Source: Gnetum montanum (lineage: Eukaryota > Streptophyta > Gnetopsida > Gnetales > Gnetaceae). From it: a DNA stretch of 35,795 nt. A program made the position numbers and the translations under genes. The number at the start of each line of letters is the position of its first letter. The stretch's first letter is position 1. Shown here piece by piece: positions 1 through 9,408 of this stretch. The stretch lies in NCBI GenBank assembly GCA_015680685.1, contig MNCI01020276.1, positions 346,253 through 382,047 on the forward strand. The letters are read 5' to 3'. The notes under the pieces are model-generated. The model saw only the letters and a program-made list of their open reading frames with translations. It did not search any database and had not been told where the DNA came from.

Positions 1-93
1 AATCCTTGAGTCCTTCCTTAGTTTGAGAAGTACCTAGTCANNTAACTAATCGGTGACTAGGTACTTCTCAAACTAAGGAAGGACTCAAGGATT
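1..93. repeat. Near-perfect inverted repeat around two N calls
   Basis: Bases 1-40 are the exact reverse complement of bases 54-93, leaving a 13-base centre that contains two N calls at 41-42. Another N lies at 145. A 40-bp-arm palindrome at the very end of the supplied sequence with ambiguous bases in its loop may be a real hairpin, but it is also what a fold-back or misjoined read at a contig edge would leave. I see no transposase gene or known terminal inverted repeat nearby. Confidence 0.9.
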
Positions 94-478
94 GAAAAGG
101 GTGTGACTTTAAGGAAACTTGATGCATTTGTGTTGGCCATTCACNTCAAAAGAAACATACCTTAGTATCAACATCATGGCTTAAAGGTAAAAACCAAACA
201 TTGGCAATTTATGAAAAATAGTTCATACCATCGGGAAGAACACTTATTGGTGACAAACTTACAAGGTGGATCACACACACACACACAAAATGAAAAACTA
301 TAACTATGTTGAAAAATAAAAACAAGAAAAGTTAAAGGAATTTGTAAAACAAAAACAAGAAAAGTTAAGGAAATTTGTAAAAAAAAAACAAGAAAAGTTA
401 AAGAAATTTGTAAAACAAAAATGTGTAAGACAAAAACGTGGAAAAAAAAAACTAAAAAGAACTGATGGTCCCAAATGA
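94..478. other. Gene-free low-complexity stretch
   Basis: This A-rich stretch (on +) lies beyond the end of the minus-strand gag-protease frame. It holds a short (CA)n run at about 272-287 and a 33-bp tandem array (listed separately). Open frames on the minus strand here are translations of the repeats (Phe/Ser-rich) and are not credible proteins. There is no sign of the reverse transcriptase that would normally follow the protease. Confidence 0.6.
320..418. repeat. 33-bp tandem repeat, three copies
   Basis: The core caagaaaagtta recurs at 323, 356 and 389, giving a period of 33 bp with a few substitutions. Because 33 is a multiple of three, the minus strand reads as an 11-residue Phe-rich repeat, which explains the open frames here. 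It sits just past the end of the protease frame of the minus-strand element and may belong to its 3' untranslated part. Confidence 0.8.
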
Positions 479-1495
479 TTAGCATAGGTGGCCATCTCCC
501 CCATGACTGAATTGCAAGAGAGAGATCCGAAACAATGAGCGTTTGTTTGAATTTCGTAGAAGGTCCCAACTTCTCCCAATTGATGTTCTTAGATTAAGGG
601 GTGGAAGTTGGCGACGCTCATATTCCAAGGTATCTATGCCTTCGTTGTTGGCATGGGTTATTTTCCTAGTTCGTTCCATGCATATTTGTCTGTTGCTCTT
701 TCTACTAGTTGTCAACCATAGGGTGTCCACCACTTGTGTAGTTGCTACATACAGGAACCTTTGAATTTGTGTTTCTTGGGCACACCAATTACATGGAAGA
801 GATGCTGAGCATTCTTCCATGTCATCACCCTCTGAGTCACTATATGTGATGCACAGAACTTTCTTCTTCTCAATCTTTCCATATATGTTTACCTTATATA
901 TCTCCAAGGAAAGATCATGGATCCTAAGGCATGCGTCTATTGTGCTTAGCCATGCCCTTCCCATTATAATTGGGAAGTCCTCTTTGTTGTTGTTAACTTC
1001 GATCACCAGGAAATCGGCTGGGTATGACCAACCACACATAGTGGTGACAATGTCCTCCACCAATCCCAAGGGAATGGTGATGGATTGGTCAGCAAGCTCT
1101 AGTGGAATGTTGCTCTTCTTGAGTTGGGGCAGGTTCTAGGCTTGATACATTTCTCGTGATATTAAGTTGACTCCGAAACCTGAGTCAAGAAGAGCATTAT
1201 GTGGTTTGTTCTTGGTGAATTGTAGATATATTAGGGGATTCCAAAGGTCAGATAGTTTCCTAGGAAGGTGGCCTACCTTGACCCAGTTGGTTATGGTATG
1301 TGTTAACATAACCGTCTGCGTTGAGCTCTGATTTTGGTTTGAAGGGAGCTCCGAAGCCTTGTATGTTGTAGAAGTGATCATAGACTCAACCGCTTGTTGT
1401 TGTGAGAGCTTGTCCGGGTTTTTGGTTTTGAAGAAAGGTATTCTCTTTTTACAGTTGTCAGAACCAGTAGTAGGTTGAATGTTTACGGCTCTCAT
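479..1495 (-). pseudogene. Retroviral-type aspartic protease remnant of the same element
   Basis: The frame continues in phase from the gag region after a TAA just upstream of 1495. The catalytic motif is clear at about 1195-1140 (ALLDSGFGVNLIS, matching the ALLDSGA pattern of Ty3/gypsy proteases). An in-frame TAG at 1133-1135 interrupts it. The fold continues after the stop with the flap and the second hydrophobic strand (DFLVIEV...PIIMGRAWL, about 1010-940), which is the usual ILG-type C-terminal protease motif. The frame then runs to a TAA at 479-481 through sequence I cannot assign. The catalytic DSG triad is preserved even though the frame is broken. Confidence 0.85.
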
Positions 1496-1504
1496 AGCGT
1501 TACA

Positions 1505-3822
1505 TTACTGTGGTTGAGTGGGGAGTTCCCCTTGCATTGTTAGAACAAGAGGTGTTATGGGAACTACTGGTGGAAGAGAAGTGGATGGATTAGGAGGATG
1601 GTATGGGTATGGAGCATCTCCTAGAGGAGGAGTCCTTCTAAAGTACTCCTGAAATTGGTAGTGACGTTGGGGAGTTGTGTGACCCATAGAGTCACTTGGA
1701 GAAACCAGTTGCTGTACATAATAGCCATAAGGATTAGGTTGTCGGTAAGGGTATTGATGTTTAGGCGGTGGCATCCCCCATGATCGTGGGTATTGCCACT
1801 GCTAATGTTGTCCGATGGGTTATGGTGGAGTTCCACTTGGATAGTACGTTAACGGTTGGTGCAATTGCCTTGGGTTACCTTGAGGATAAGGTAACCTTCG
1901 GGGTGTCTGCTGTTGGTTGAATCTTGGATTAAGTGCATACACCCCGGACTCTTGTAGATGTGAGATGATTGGACAACATCCCTTAGGATGGTCATAGTGG
2001 CAGATCTCACATCCACCGTCATTGTCTGTGTTAGAATCCACAACCTCATCGGAGATAGTAATTTTTCCCTTACCCTTGTTATGTGCAGGGCCTGAATCTC
2101 TCCTCTTTGTCTTGTTCTTGTTACCACTTCGTTCCTTCTTAGACTCCTCTACAATCTTTAGGACAGTTTCAATTTTACTGTCTAAGGAGCTCCATACTTC
2201 ATCTACCTTAGCTGATACTTCTGTTGTTAGCTTTTGAAGCGGCAAGGTTTTCCTATTCACCAACTTTTCAAGTGGTGAATCATCCTCTTCATCAAAAAAT
2301 CTCACTTCCCTTTTGCAAAGGGAAGGATCATGGTTATATTCTTCTGTGCTTTCTCTTTTTCATAGCTCACCTTCTTCTTTGGCTACTTGCTCCAACAAGC
2401 GATGAATTTGATGGGCTCTAAGTTCTGATAGTCTCCCTTGGGCATAAGTCTTAAGGGTTCTCCTAGTTTCATACCTTAGCCCATCTACGATGTGGTGAAG
2501 TTGGTCTTGTTGTGCGTAACCATGGCCCGGGCAATGATGTAACAATGCATAGTAGCGGCCCATGGTAGCATCCAAGGGTTCATGATTACCTTGTTTCCAA
2601 CCTTGGATCTGCTTACGCAAATTAGACACTTTGGAGTACGTTTGATATTTATTGTTGAAGAGTTCTAACATCGTACTCCACCTCCTGATGGTTTCCGGTT
2701 CTAAGGACCAGTACCAACTCTTTGCTTCCTTTATGAGTGTCCTGGGAAACAACTTTAGTTTCTGCCACTCGTTCTCTATGTTCTGCAAGTCATAGGCATT
2801 GTGGAATGCCTGTAAATGATTTTGCGGATCAACATTGTATCCCCCTTTGAAGCATGGGATATTATTCATATCTAATCGTTTGATCCAACTATCTTTTAAA
2901 TGCCTTGTCGGTATTCTCACTGCCTCTGTGATATTTAGCATGCTTTAGGTTGCAAGTAGGGGTTCGTCATGATCATCTCTTTCATGACGTCTATGATGTC
3001 TACGTTGTTCCCTACTTTCCCTTCATTCATTCCCTTGTCCTCTCTCTCGACTCTCTCGTCGAGGTCTCTCATTTTGCCTACCTCTATCCTCACCGTTATG
3101 ATCGTGATGGCTACGTCCAGATGTGGAAGGAGAGGGTGAATGATGTGAAGAAGGAGAAGAAGAAGGAGAACCATCACCGTGGTGATGTTTCCTACCTTCT
3201 CTTCTATGGCTTCGGCCCTGATCGTGATGATGATCTAAGTGTCCATCCTTGTCATGTGTTGTTGTTCCCTCAGTGAGCAGCTGGTGTTCACGGGGATCAG
3301 AACTAGGGTTTTGTATCTTGGATCGTAGGTTCTGATACCCCACCTCCTCACTATTGTTAGGAGGGGGAACATCTTTCGATAGAGAACCCGTTATGAGTGG
3401 TTCACCATCTCCCATTTCACTTAGGACGTGCGGGACCTCTTTGCCCTTCAACAGTGTATGTTGGCTCTCTTGCCTTGAGTCCCTCATACGTTGTGCAGCT
3501 GTGGGATAGTAATCCCTTATGTCAAAATCGCCTATAACATATTCAGCATAGAGCTGTGTCATGCCGATCTGTGCCAAAGCACAGAGGAGCATGTTGGGGA
3601 CTGCATGATCCGGAGGTAACACAATGTTACCTTGCAAATCTCTCCAACGCATCTGTTCATCTTCATGGAAGATAAAAGTAAAATTGGGAATATACTCATG
3701 GGATGAGTATACTCCACCCTATATTGTTGAGGAAGTGGTAGATTTAGGTTATGTATTTTTGATTTCCGACTATTTCTAGTATGATCCCTAGGTGGTGTAT
3801 TGCTTTTGCTCAAAGAAGACAT
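1505..3822 (-). pseudogene. Retrotransposon gag polyprotein remnant
   Basis: The frame starts at ATG 3822 (first residues MSSLSKSN) and shifts frame around 3652-3560. It then runs in one phase through 3652-3023, 2941-2360, 2305-1820 and 1774-1505, interrupted by TGA (3023), TAA (about 2945), TGA (2360), TAA (1820) and TAG (about 1800). The first part has a His/Ser/Arg-rich tail (about 3180-3030). The segment 2941-2360 is the conserved gag (retrotransposon capsid) region, with WIKRLDM, WQKLKLFPRTL, AKSWYWSLEP and a C-terminal helix-rich stretch. At about 2020-1980 lies a zinc knuckle CEICHYDHPKGCC, spaced C-x2-C-x3-H-x4-C instead of the canonical x4-x4. A Pro/Gln/Tyr-rich linker follows. Gag would assemble the virus-like particle; this copy cannot be translated intact. 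Confidence 0.85.
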
Positions 3823-3946
3823 TTTAACTTAATTCGGGGTGCTGATTAATCGTTATATAATTTTTCGTTGAATTAACCCTAAGGGTTCGTTTAAGCTTCC
3901 AACGATGTGAATGATATCCTATGTTCTACTTAGCACACAAACACTT

Positions 3947-3966
3947 AGTCCCTGGCAACGATGCCA
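3947..3966 (-). other. Primer-binding site (tRNA-Asp type)
   Basis: On the minus strand this reads TGGCATCGTTGCCAGGGACT, one base inside the LTR end. It closely resembles the TGGCGCCGTTGCCGGGGA primer site (complement of a tRNA 3' end, usually assigned to tRNA-Asp) used by many plant Ty3/gypsy elements. It fixes the LTR boundary and the minus-strand orientation of the element. The same site, with small changes, occurs at 34820-34839 on the + strand. Confidence 0.85.
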
Positions 3967-4686
3967 ATGATGAGTGGCAAGGTACCCCTACACTCAACCA
4001 TACGAATATGAGTGTAACACGTGCGATCCAGTCAAACTCCGCAGACTAAGTGCCTACACGCCTCATGGAACACTTAAGGTTAATTATTCGTTATCTTCCC
4101 AAACTTACTTGTAGTTGTCACGGTGTATGGTTAAGTAAGTCTGAGGTATATGATTTTTATATCTTTTTTTGTTTTATCTCCTATGCTATTGAGGTGAAGG
4201 GTTGAAGAGACTAATTACTAACTCTAACTAACTAACTAAGTCTAAATTAACCTAGCGTCAGCATCTGTTCCCACTTATTGTTCACACCTTGAACCAATGC
4301 AACCGTGGTTACCAAACGCTAGTCGTTGCTAGGATGACCACGCGTAACGCACGTGCTCGAAGCGGTTGTACTGAGGCACTTAACTAGGAGAGAATGGTTT
4401 AGGGAGATTTAATAACTAATAAAGCATTTAAATAACAAATAATAAATAACTGTAAATAAAATCCTAATTAGCCTATTCCATGCATTGCAAGGTTTATCCA
4501 AGAAGCTCGCCTTTATTGCCATACACAAACTTGTGTTCAAGTATAATGTCTGCTCGAATAAAGATCCGTTCACTTTAGGACTCCTATTGCAGGCACATGG
4601 AAAATATTCTATCTCTGGAGTGATCAATCTGCCAGAGTTTCACTACAGTCTAAGCCTAGGATGGGAAATAAGGGAGAGCTGCCTCT

Positions 4687-4694
4687 TATTTATA
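4687..4694 (-). promoter_or_regulatory. LTR TATA box
   Basis: On the minus strand the sequence reads CTATAAATAAGAGG. The identical string occurs at 34053-34066 on the + strand in the related LTR, at the equivalent distance from the LTR start. Conservation between two diverged copies supports this as the core promoter of the element. Confidence 0.75.
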
Positions 4695-4710
4695 GATATG
4701 ACGGCACACC

Positions 4711-4729
4711 GCGATATCGCTTATGTGAT
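4711..4729. repeat. Palindromes in LTR U3 region, upstream of TATA
   Basis: Bases 4711-4720 are the perfect palindrome gcgatatcgc. A second gatatcgcg copy follows from about 4727, so cgcgatatc and gatatcgcg also form an inverted repeat. Further ATATCG-type copies follow to about 4770. The equivalent place in the related LTR at 33967-33976 holds another 10-bp palindrome, gcgtatacgc. Confidence 0.8.
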
Positions 4730-4879
4730 ATCGCGAGGGACGCAATATCGTGGCCCATGCAATATCGCGTCCCATCAAAGAGGCAAAATTAATTGGAGCA
4801 AAACTCAAGCTATTCATTTGAGCTTCTCTTCAAGGACTGCAAGGACATATAATTATAATATCAAATGGCTTTCTTCTAA

Positions 4880-6260
4880 AAATGTGTTTTTCTCTTTTGG
4901 TCATTTCGGTAGCATTATTTTCTACTACTATAGCTCTATGGCATAACGTGGTAGAAAAAGTTAAGAAAAAGACTTTAAAATGGGTTGCCAAATCCTTATC
5001 TCTTGTAGATAGATTTATAGTAGCCAACCATATTTTAAGCTTCATGTGTACTACTCTTTATTCATGTCTCCTTCTAAATCATTCTTTCATAGCATTTATA
5101 GAATTCTTAAAAATTTCTTATGAGGAAATAAAGATAATCACAAAGCTTTTCATTGAGTTGCTTGGGATATTTGTCTTTTAAGTAAGGATCAAGGTGGCTT
5201 GGGATATCCTTCTATTGAGCAACAAAGTATTCTCTTGGCCTCTAAATGGGTTGCTCACTATATAGAGCGTAAGAAAGCTTGGAAGATTCTATTTAAGCAC
5301 AATACTTCATGTTTAGATAAATACCAAAGATGGAAGAATATTCATGGAAGCAATTGTATCATTTGTGAAGGATCATAGAAGGGCATAGATTTGTATCTTT
5401 TTAGGCAAAATTGGCATTATTGGAATCAAATCAAAGCTTTTTTGCAATGGAAACCTACCCATTTAAGGTTGCACAAGTTGTGGAAGTACTCTATTTGGTG
5501 GTTACTTATTTTTAAAAAGAATTTTGGTTGCTTATTTGAAGAGTTCTCAAACAAAACGAATTATTTTGCTAATCACAATCTCCATCATATTGTCCAATTA
5601 TTTTCTATTAGAAATGAAAAACTTGCTCTTTCTTGGTAACATGTCAAAGTTAAATAGAGGTTTCAAAGATAAGATATTTCTATTTATCAGCACATTGAGC
5701 ATGTTCTCTCCAACTTTGGGCACCTAAAATGCATAATGAAACTCATTCGTATGAAAAATGGTTTTGGCTAGATGGTTCCCCTTTGTGTTTCCTTGGTGTT
5801 TCTAAAGCTAAAGCTTTGTTTCACTTGCAAAAATCTTAATATTCTATTTTAAATAGAAGATGGAATGTGCAACTAGAGGATCATCATTGGAAATCAAAGG
5901 CCCAATCAAAGTATCGATTCTTATTCTAGTCCTTGATTCATCAAGGACTTATTGTTGGACATAAGCTTTACCTTTTAGGAGTTGAATGTCCTAGATGCAT
6001 CATTTGTTAGGCAAAAGACACTTTTATGCATGTTTTTTTTTTTTTTTTGGAAAATACTCTTTTGCTATATAACTTTGCAACTAGTGTCAGTCTTCAAATT
6101 TTCTATCCAAATTAGTTTGTTGGTTTCCAATTATGTATCTTCAATGATGACTGTGTTAAGTGGCACCTTCAGAAGGATTGGAAGATACTCCATTTTGAGA
6201 TTATTTTCTTCATATGGAAATGTAGATTGGATGCTTAGTATCAAACACAAGTTATATTGA
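4880..6260 (+). pseudogene. LINE (non-LTR retrotransposon) remnant, reverse transcriptase C-terminus and zf-RVT region
   Basis: Three in-phase or near-phase pieces match the order seen at the end of plant LINE ORF2. Piece one (about 4937-5060) reads LWHNVVEKVKKKTLKW...LSLVDRFIVANHILS, like the thumb-region pattern W..V..K..KKL..W....LS.AGR..L...VL.S. Piece two (about 5188-5340) has GGLGYPSIEQQSILLASKW, the GGLG motif of the post-RT segment. Piece three (about 5905-6060) reads KYRFLF...GVECPRCIIC...FMHVFF, the zinc-ribbon (zf-RVT) pattern. Frames are broken by TAG codons and small shifts. No endonuclease or RT catalytic core is present, so it is 5'-truncated or cut by the neighbouring LTR. Confident as LINE; clade not determined. 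Confidence 0.75.
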
Positions 6261-7041
6261 GTTTGATTATGCTATGAAATACTCCATTACCATCTTCGTT
6301 CAACTTCAATACCACATGGTAGGCTTTGAAAACAATATTAAGTTCTCTTGAGAAATGCAATAATATTGATTTGATTTATCTTTATTAGAAATTGTCTTGG
6401 GAATATGATTTGCCTTTGTCTCTTTTTTTTTTACAAGTGACTATAGTGTCACTTTGTAACCTTTGGGCTTTCTAAGGTTTTAGGTTTTGAAGTCCCAGTT
6501 TCACAATTATACTTGTTTTTTATTCATTCTAAGCACTACCATAATTTTTTCTATCCTTAAATTTAGCATGTTTTTCTTCTACCTAACTTATTCTTTTTCT
6601 TTCTTTTAAACTATAAAAGAAAAAGATGTGCATTAAACAAATCCCCTTCAAGATAACAAAATAGTAGGAATTAGGAATAGTCTAAAATCTCACTTAGTCA
6701 TTTGTAACCCTAATACCTTTAATCTTTATTTTGGTTAATTCTAAAATTTTCTTGCTAAGATTCAATTTAATACAAACTCTTGTGCATCTATAACATTTAT
6801 TTTTCATAGATTCTATACAAAGAAGCTGATTGAACATACTAGGCATTCTATTTTCATGTATGTGTACAGAAATTGAAAGAATTTCCTTTTACCAAGGAAA
6901 AATCCAATGTATGGTTTCATGTTGCAAATTTGAAGACCATGGACAATCCTACATTATTCTCTCTATATCATTTGAGCGTTATTTATTTTCACCATAGTAA
7001 AAGGAAAAACTAGATCAAAATACTTCAATGTATTTCTTTGA

Positions 7042-7063
7042 ATATATATATATATATATATAT
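7042..7063. repeat. (AT)n microsatellite
   Basis: Eleven consecutive AT dinucleotides in AT-rich intergenic sequence. Confidence 0.95.
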
Positions 7064-7239
7064 GTTTAACTATTTTTTCCACTTGAAAAAAGATGTGTGT
7101 GTTCAAGAGTAAAATCTATAGATGTAGATGCAAACAGTACATTGATAAGCTCTTGCAATCCATATGCAGCAATAACACTTTCCGAAGTAATACGACGCAG
7201 AGAAACCAATAATAGAATCTACTTATTGTAAATTTGGTA

Positions 7240-7318
7240 CTTGAACATAGTTAGAGCGTGTAGTTTGTGCTTGCAAGTTGAACATAGGCAGAGAGTGTAG
7301 TTTGTGCTTGCAAGTTGT
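7240..7318. repeat. Direct duplication, about 40 bp
   Basis: The block gtgtagtttgtgcttgcaag preceded by gaacatag occurs twice in tandem (about 7240-7278 and 7279-7318), with a few differences in the spacer. Confidence 0.8.
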
Positions 7319-7363
7319 ATGTTTGATTGAGATATATACCACCTAAAGACATAGTTATTCATT

Positions 7364-7700
7364 AAAGATTTATAGTGTCACAACATACAATGGCATGGTC
7401 AAAATCTCAAATGTACTTGATTAAGTACTTGATTAACCATTTCGGGTAGAGTGCTTTCTTTGTAACTATTCCGGATAACAGATAATGATAAACTGCAGTC
7501 TTGTCTTGTCGGCTTTCACCACTTAACCATTGCAAGCAGCTCAAGATTTATGGTGTCACTACTACTGTGTCAACTTCAGAAACCTCAAGTAACCTAATTA
7601 ACCTCTTTGGTTGACTGTTTTGTTTGTAACCATTAAGATAATAGATGATTGCGGTCTTGCTGGCTTTCACTGCTTAACCACTGCAAGAACCTTAAACTTG
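7364..7700. repeat. Diverged tandem duplication, about 160-180 bp unit
   Basis: Two units share, in the same order, an aagatttat(a/g)gtgtcac block (7365 and 7543), a gattaacca / aattaacct block, a tttgtaac(t/c)att block, a gata(a)(c/t)agatgat-type block, a gcggtcttg / gcagtcttg block and ggctttcac(c/t)(a/g)cttaaccattgcaag. It looks like an old local duplication. No coding potential is seen. Confidence 0.65.
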
Positions 7701-8300
7701 GATACACTTGACTGGCTAGTGTACCGTGATTGATGCAGCTGTTTGACACGTAAAACTAAATGGACCCATGGACCCAACTGCTCAGCTATTAATCAATTGC
7801 ATTTATTAAAAAAGGAAGAATGGTTCGGTATGCCTCGGTAAAAAACACAAATGCAAACTATCTATGCTGTAGACATTTAAATCCATAACTAAATAAGTAA
7901 AAACATGCCCTTAACCGGTAGCTAAAAGGCCATGGATATTGAACATAACTTGGGGATAAAGATTCATAAACAATGGTGGATAATCTTGAAGGGGTGGAAT
8001 TCCATTTCCTTGAGTAATCCAGCATGAAGTAGTATCATGGACCAGATGTAAAAGTTTTTCCAAAACCGTTTTATACATAGGATAATTTAGGCTTTGGTTT
8101 CACCGATGATGTTGACTTTTGGTGGATGATATTATTGTGTTCAGCTAAAATTTATCTGGTATCCTCGGATTCTTGGTCTTGGAAACCCAACATTAAAATT
8201 TAAAGTTCGGCCCAGCTGTCCAAACGTAACAATATTGAACTTCCAACATCTGTTGCTTGCAATAACCACCATAAAATCCGTCACATGATTTCTGATGCAG

Positions 8301-9328
8301 AGGCTCTAACATTTAAGCACAGTGAAATGGTCCCTGTGTCAGTAACTTTTACAGCACATCTCCCCTGCTTTCTTAACTACTCAAACTGCCAGTCAAGCTG
8401 GGTTTAGACTTTACAGGACTTTGCTCATTTTGTAATATCCATATATCCAGTAGCACATCACATCCTGCACAGGGTGCTGCCTTTTTTCCCCCCTTTGTTT
8501 TCTGCTAATGGCCTCCAAAGTCACAGGGATAAAAAGAGCTGAGAATTGGGAATTCTTTTCTGAAAGGGAAGAATGGGGTTCTTTGCTTGGCCATAGGTTC
8601 AAGAATCCATTCATATAATTCCATAGTTTAGAGAAGAAAGGGAGCCATGGCATAGTGGTCTATTTTAGTTTGTTGCAGTAACTCTGAAGAATCATTGGGG
8701 AAAGAATGGTGGTTGTTACTGGGTACTGGGTAGGAAAGGGACATATCGATCATGATGATTTCCATCAGCTATGGATCACCTTCCTGACTTCTTGTCTGTG
8801 CTTGCAGAACCTATTCATCCATTCCCCACAATTTTCTGTCCCCATGCCTCCGCTGCCGGTAGAGAGTGGAGACAACGTGCGATTTGTTATGAAAAAAGGA
8901 TCATTTCGGCATTAGTGGTTCCTAATCTCTGGTTGGATTTTTAATTAGCACATTTTGTCTTGTTTAATAATGCAAGTTACTGTTATGATTTTAGGTTGAT
9001 CCTGTCACTCTGTAGCAGCTTCGGACTGTGTGCAGTAAACATGAACAGGAGGCCCCCCGGTGACGCATTTTACAAGTTTCAAGAAGCAGAAGATTCTCGG
9101 AGTCAGAACCTGTAATCAATTGCGGTTTTCACCTACTGACTGATCTCGCTGGGAGGAAGTGGGAATCACATGGATAAGTTTATTTAACAAGAAGGTGTGA
9201 TTAACAAGATTATGGGTTTTTGGGCTATATGGGTTGGACTTTGGTTGGATTCCTGAGCATCCAAAGCTTTGCTGCTGCTGCTTCTTCTGCTTGCGCTCTG
9301 GTATACTCTGTTTTTGGGGTTTGTGGAC
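8301..9328 (+). promoter_or_regulatory. Upstream region and probable 5' UTR of the reticulon-like gene
   Basis: Composition becomes less AT-rich here and remains so into the gene. A TATA-like ggataaaaag lies at about 8527, but nothing fixes the transcription start. A pyrimidine-rich cttgtctgtgcttgcag near 8791-8807 could be the acceptor of a 5' UTR intron; this is speculative. The open frames here (for example 8706-8915 + and 8411-8653 -) match nothing I recognise. At least two ATGs (9212 and 9229) precede the chosen start. Confidence 0.4.
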
Positions 9329-9408
9329 ATGGGATCAGGAAGAGGAGGAATGGCATTGCCTGTACAGAGGAGGAGAAGGAGAGCTGCTGCTTCTGCCATT
9401 GCTGCTGA
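9229..9408 (+). CDS. Upstream ORF overlapping the reticulon-like start
   Basis: An ATG at 9229 in a weak context (T at -3) opens a 59-codon frame ending in TGA at 9406-9408. It overlaps the main start at 9329 out of frame. The peptide starts with a hydrophobic, Ala-rich segment and ends Cys-rich. A shorter 14-codon ORF starts at 9212. If transcription starts upstream of these, they could lower translation of the main ORF through scanning. Equally, the real transcript may start below 9229. Not a proven protein. Confidence 0.3.
   Translation: MGWTLVGFLSIQSFAAAASSACALVYSVFGVCGHGIRKRRNGIACTEEEKESCCFCHCC

Larger units (their letters stand above)
479..4777 (-). mobile_element. Partial Ty3/gypsy-type LTR element, gag-protease only
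   Basis: Read on the minus strand, the order is LTR (4777-3968), primer-binding site (3966-3947), a leader of about 120 bases, a gag-like frame from ATG at 3822, then a protease ending at 479. From 3652 to 479 all open segments lie in one frame and are separated only by stop codons, so this is an old but little-rearranged copy. There is no reverse transcriptase, RNase H or integrase after the protease. The element is either truncated or one of the non-autonomous gag-carrying types (TR-GAG-like). The 3' LTR is not visible. The Athila-like assignment rests on the Asp-tRNA-type primer site and the shortened zinc-knuckle spacing, and is an inference. Confidence 0.8.
3968..4777 (-). repeat. LTR of the minus-strand gag-protease element (5' LTR)
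   Basis: The 810-bp segment begins TGATG and ends CATCA on the + strand, giving the short inverted TG...CA ends of an LTR, and abuts the primer site. The same sequence recurs with divergence at 33935-34818 (opposite orientation) and 35056-35795 (same orientation). Shared blocks include the aggtacccctacactcaacc stretch at 3980, the gttaagtaagtc stretch near 4130, and the tttatccaagaagctc stretch near 4490. TATA box and palindromes are listed separately. Its right edge abuts LINE-derived sequence, so the element probably inserted in or next to that LINE. Confidence 0.85.
6261..8300. other. Intergenic, no gene seen
   Basis: AT-rich sequence with many stops in all frames. It contains an (AT)n run at 7042-7063, a roughly 40-bp direct duplication at 7240-7318 and a diverged duplication of about 160-180 bp at 7364-7700. 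I see no RNA gene and no recognisable transposon protein here. Confidence 0.6.

Noticed and set aside
2950-3276. 108-codon + strand frame within the gag region
   Set aside because: It is the antisense shadow of the His/Ser/Arg-rich part of the minus-strand gag frame.
9269-9328. Upstream in-frame extension of the reticulon-like ORF (starting at a TTG)
   Set aside because: There is no ATG in this extension; ATG 9329 is the first in frame and has a strong context.
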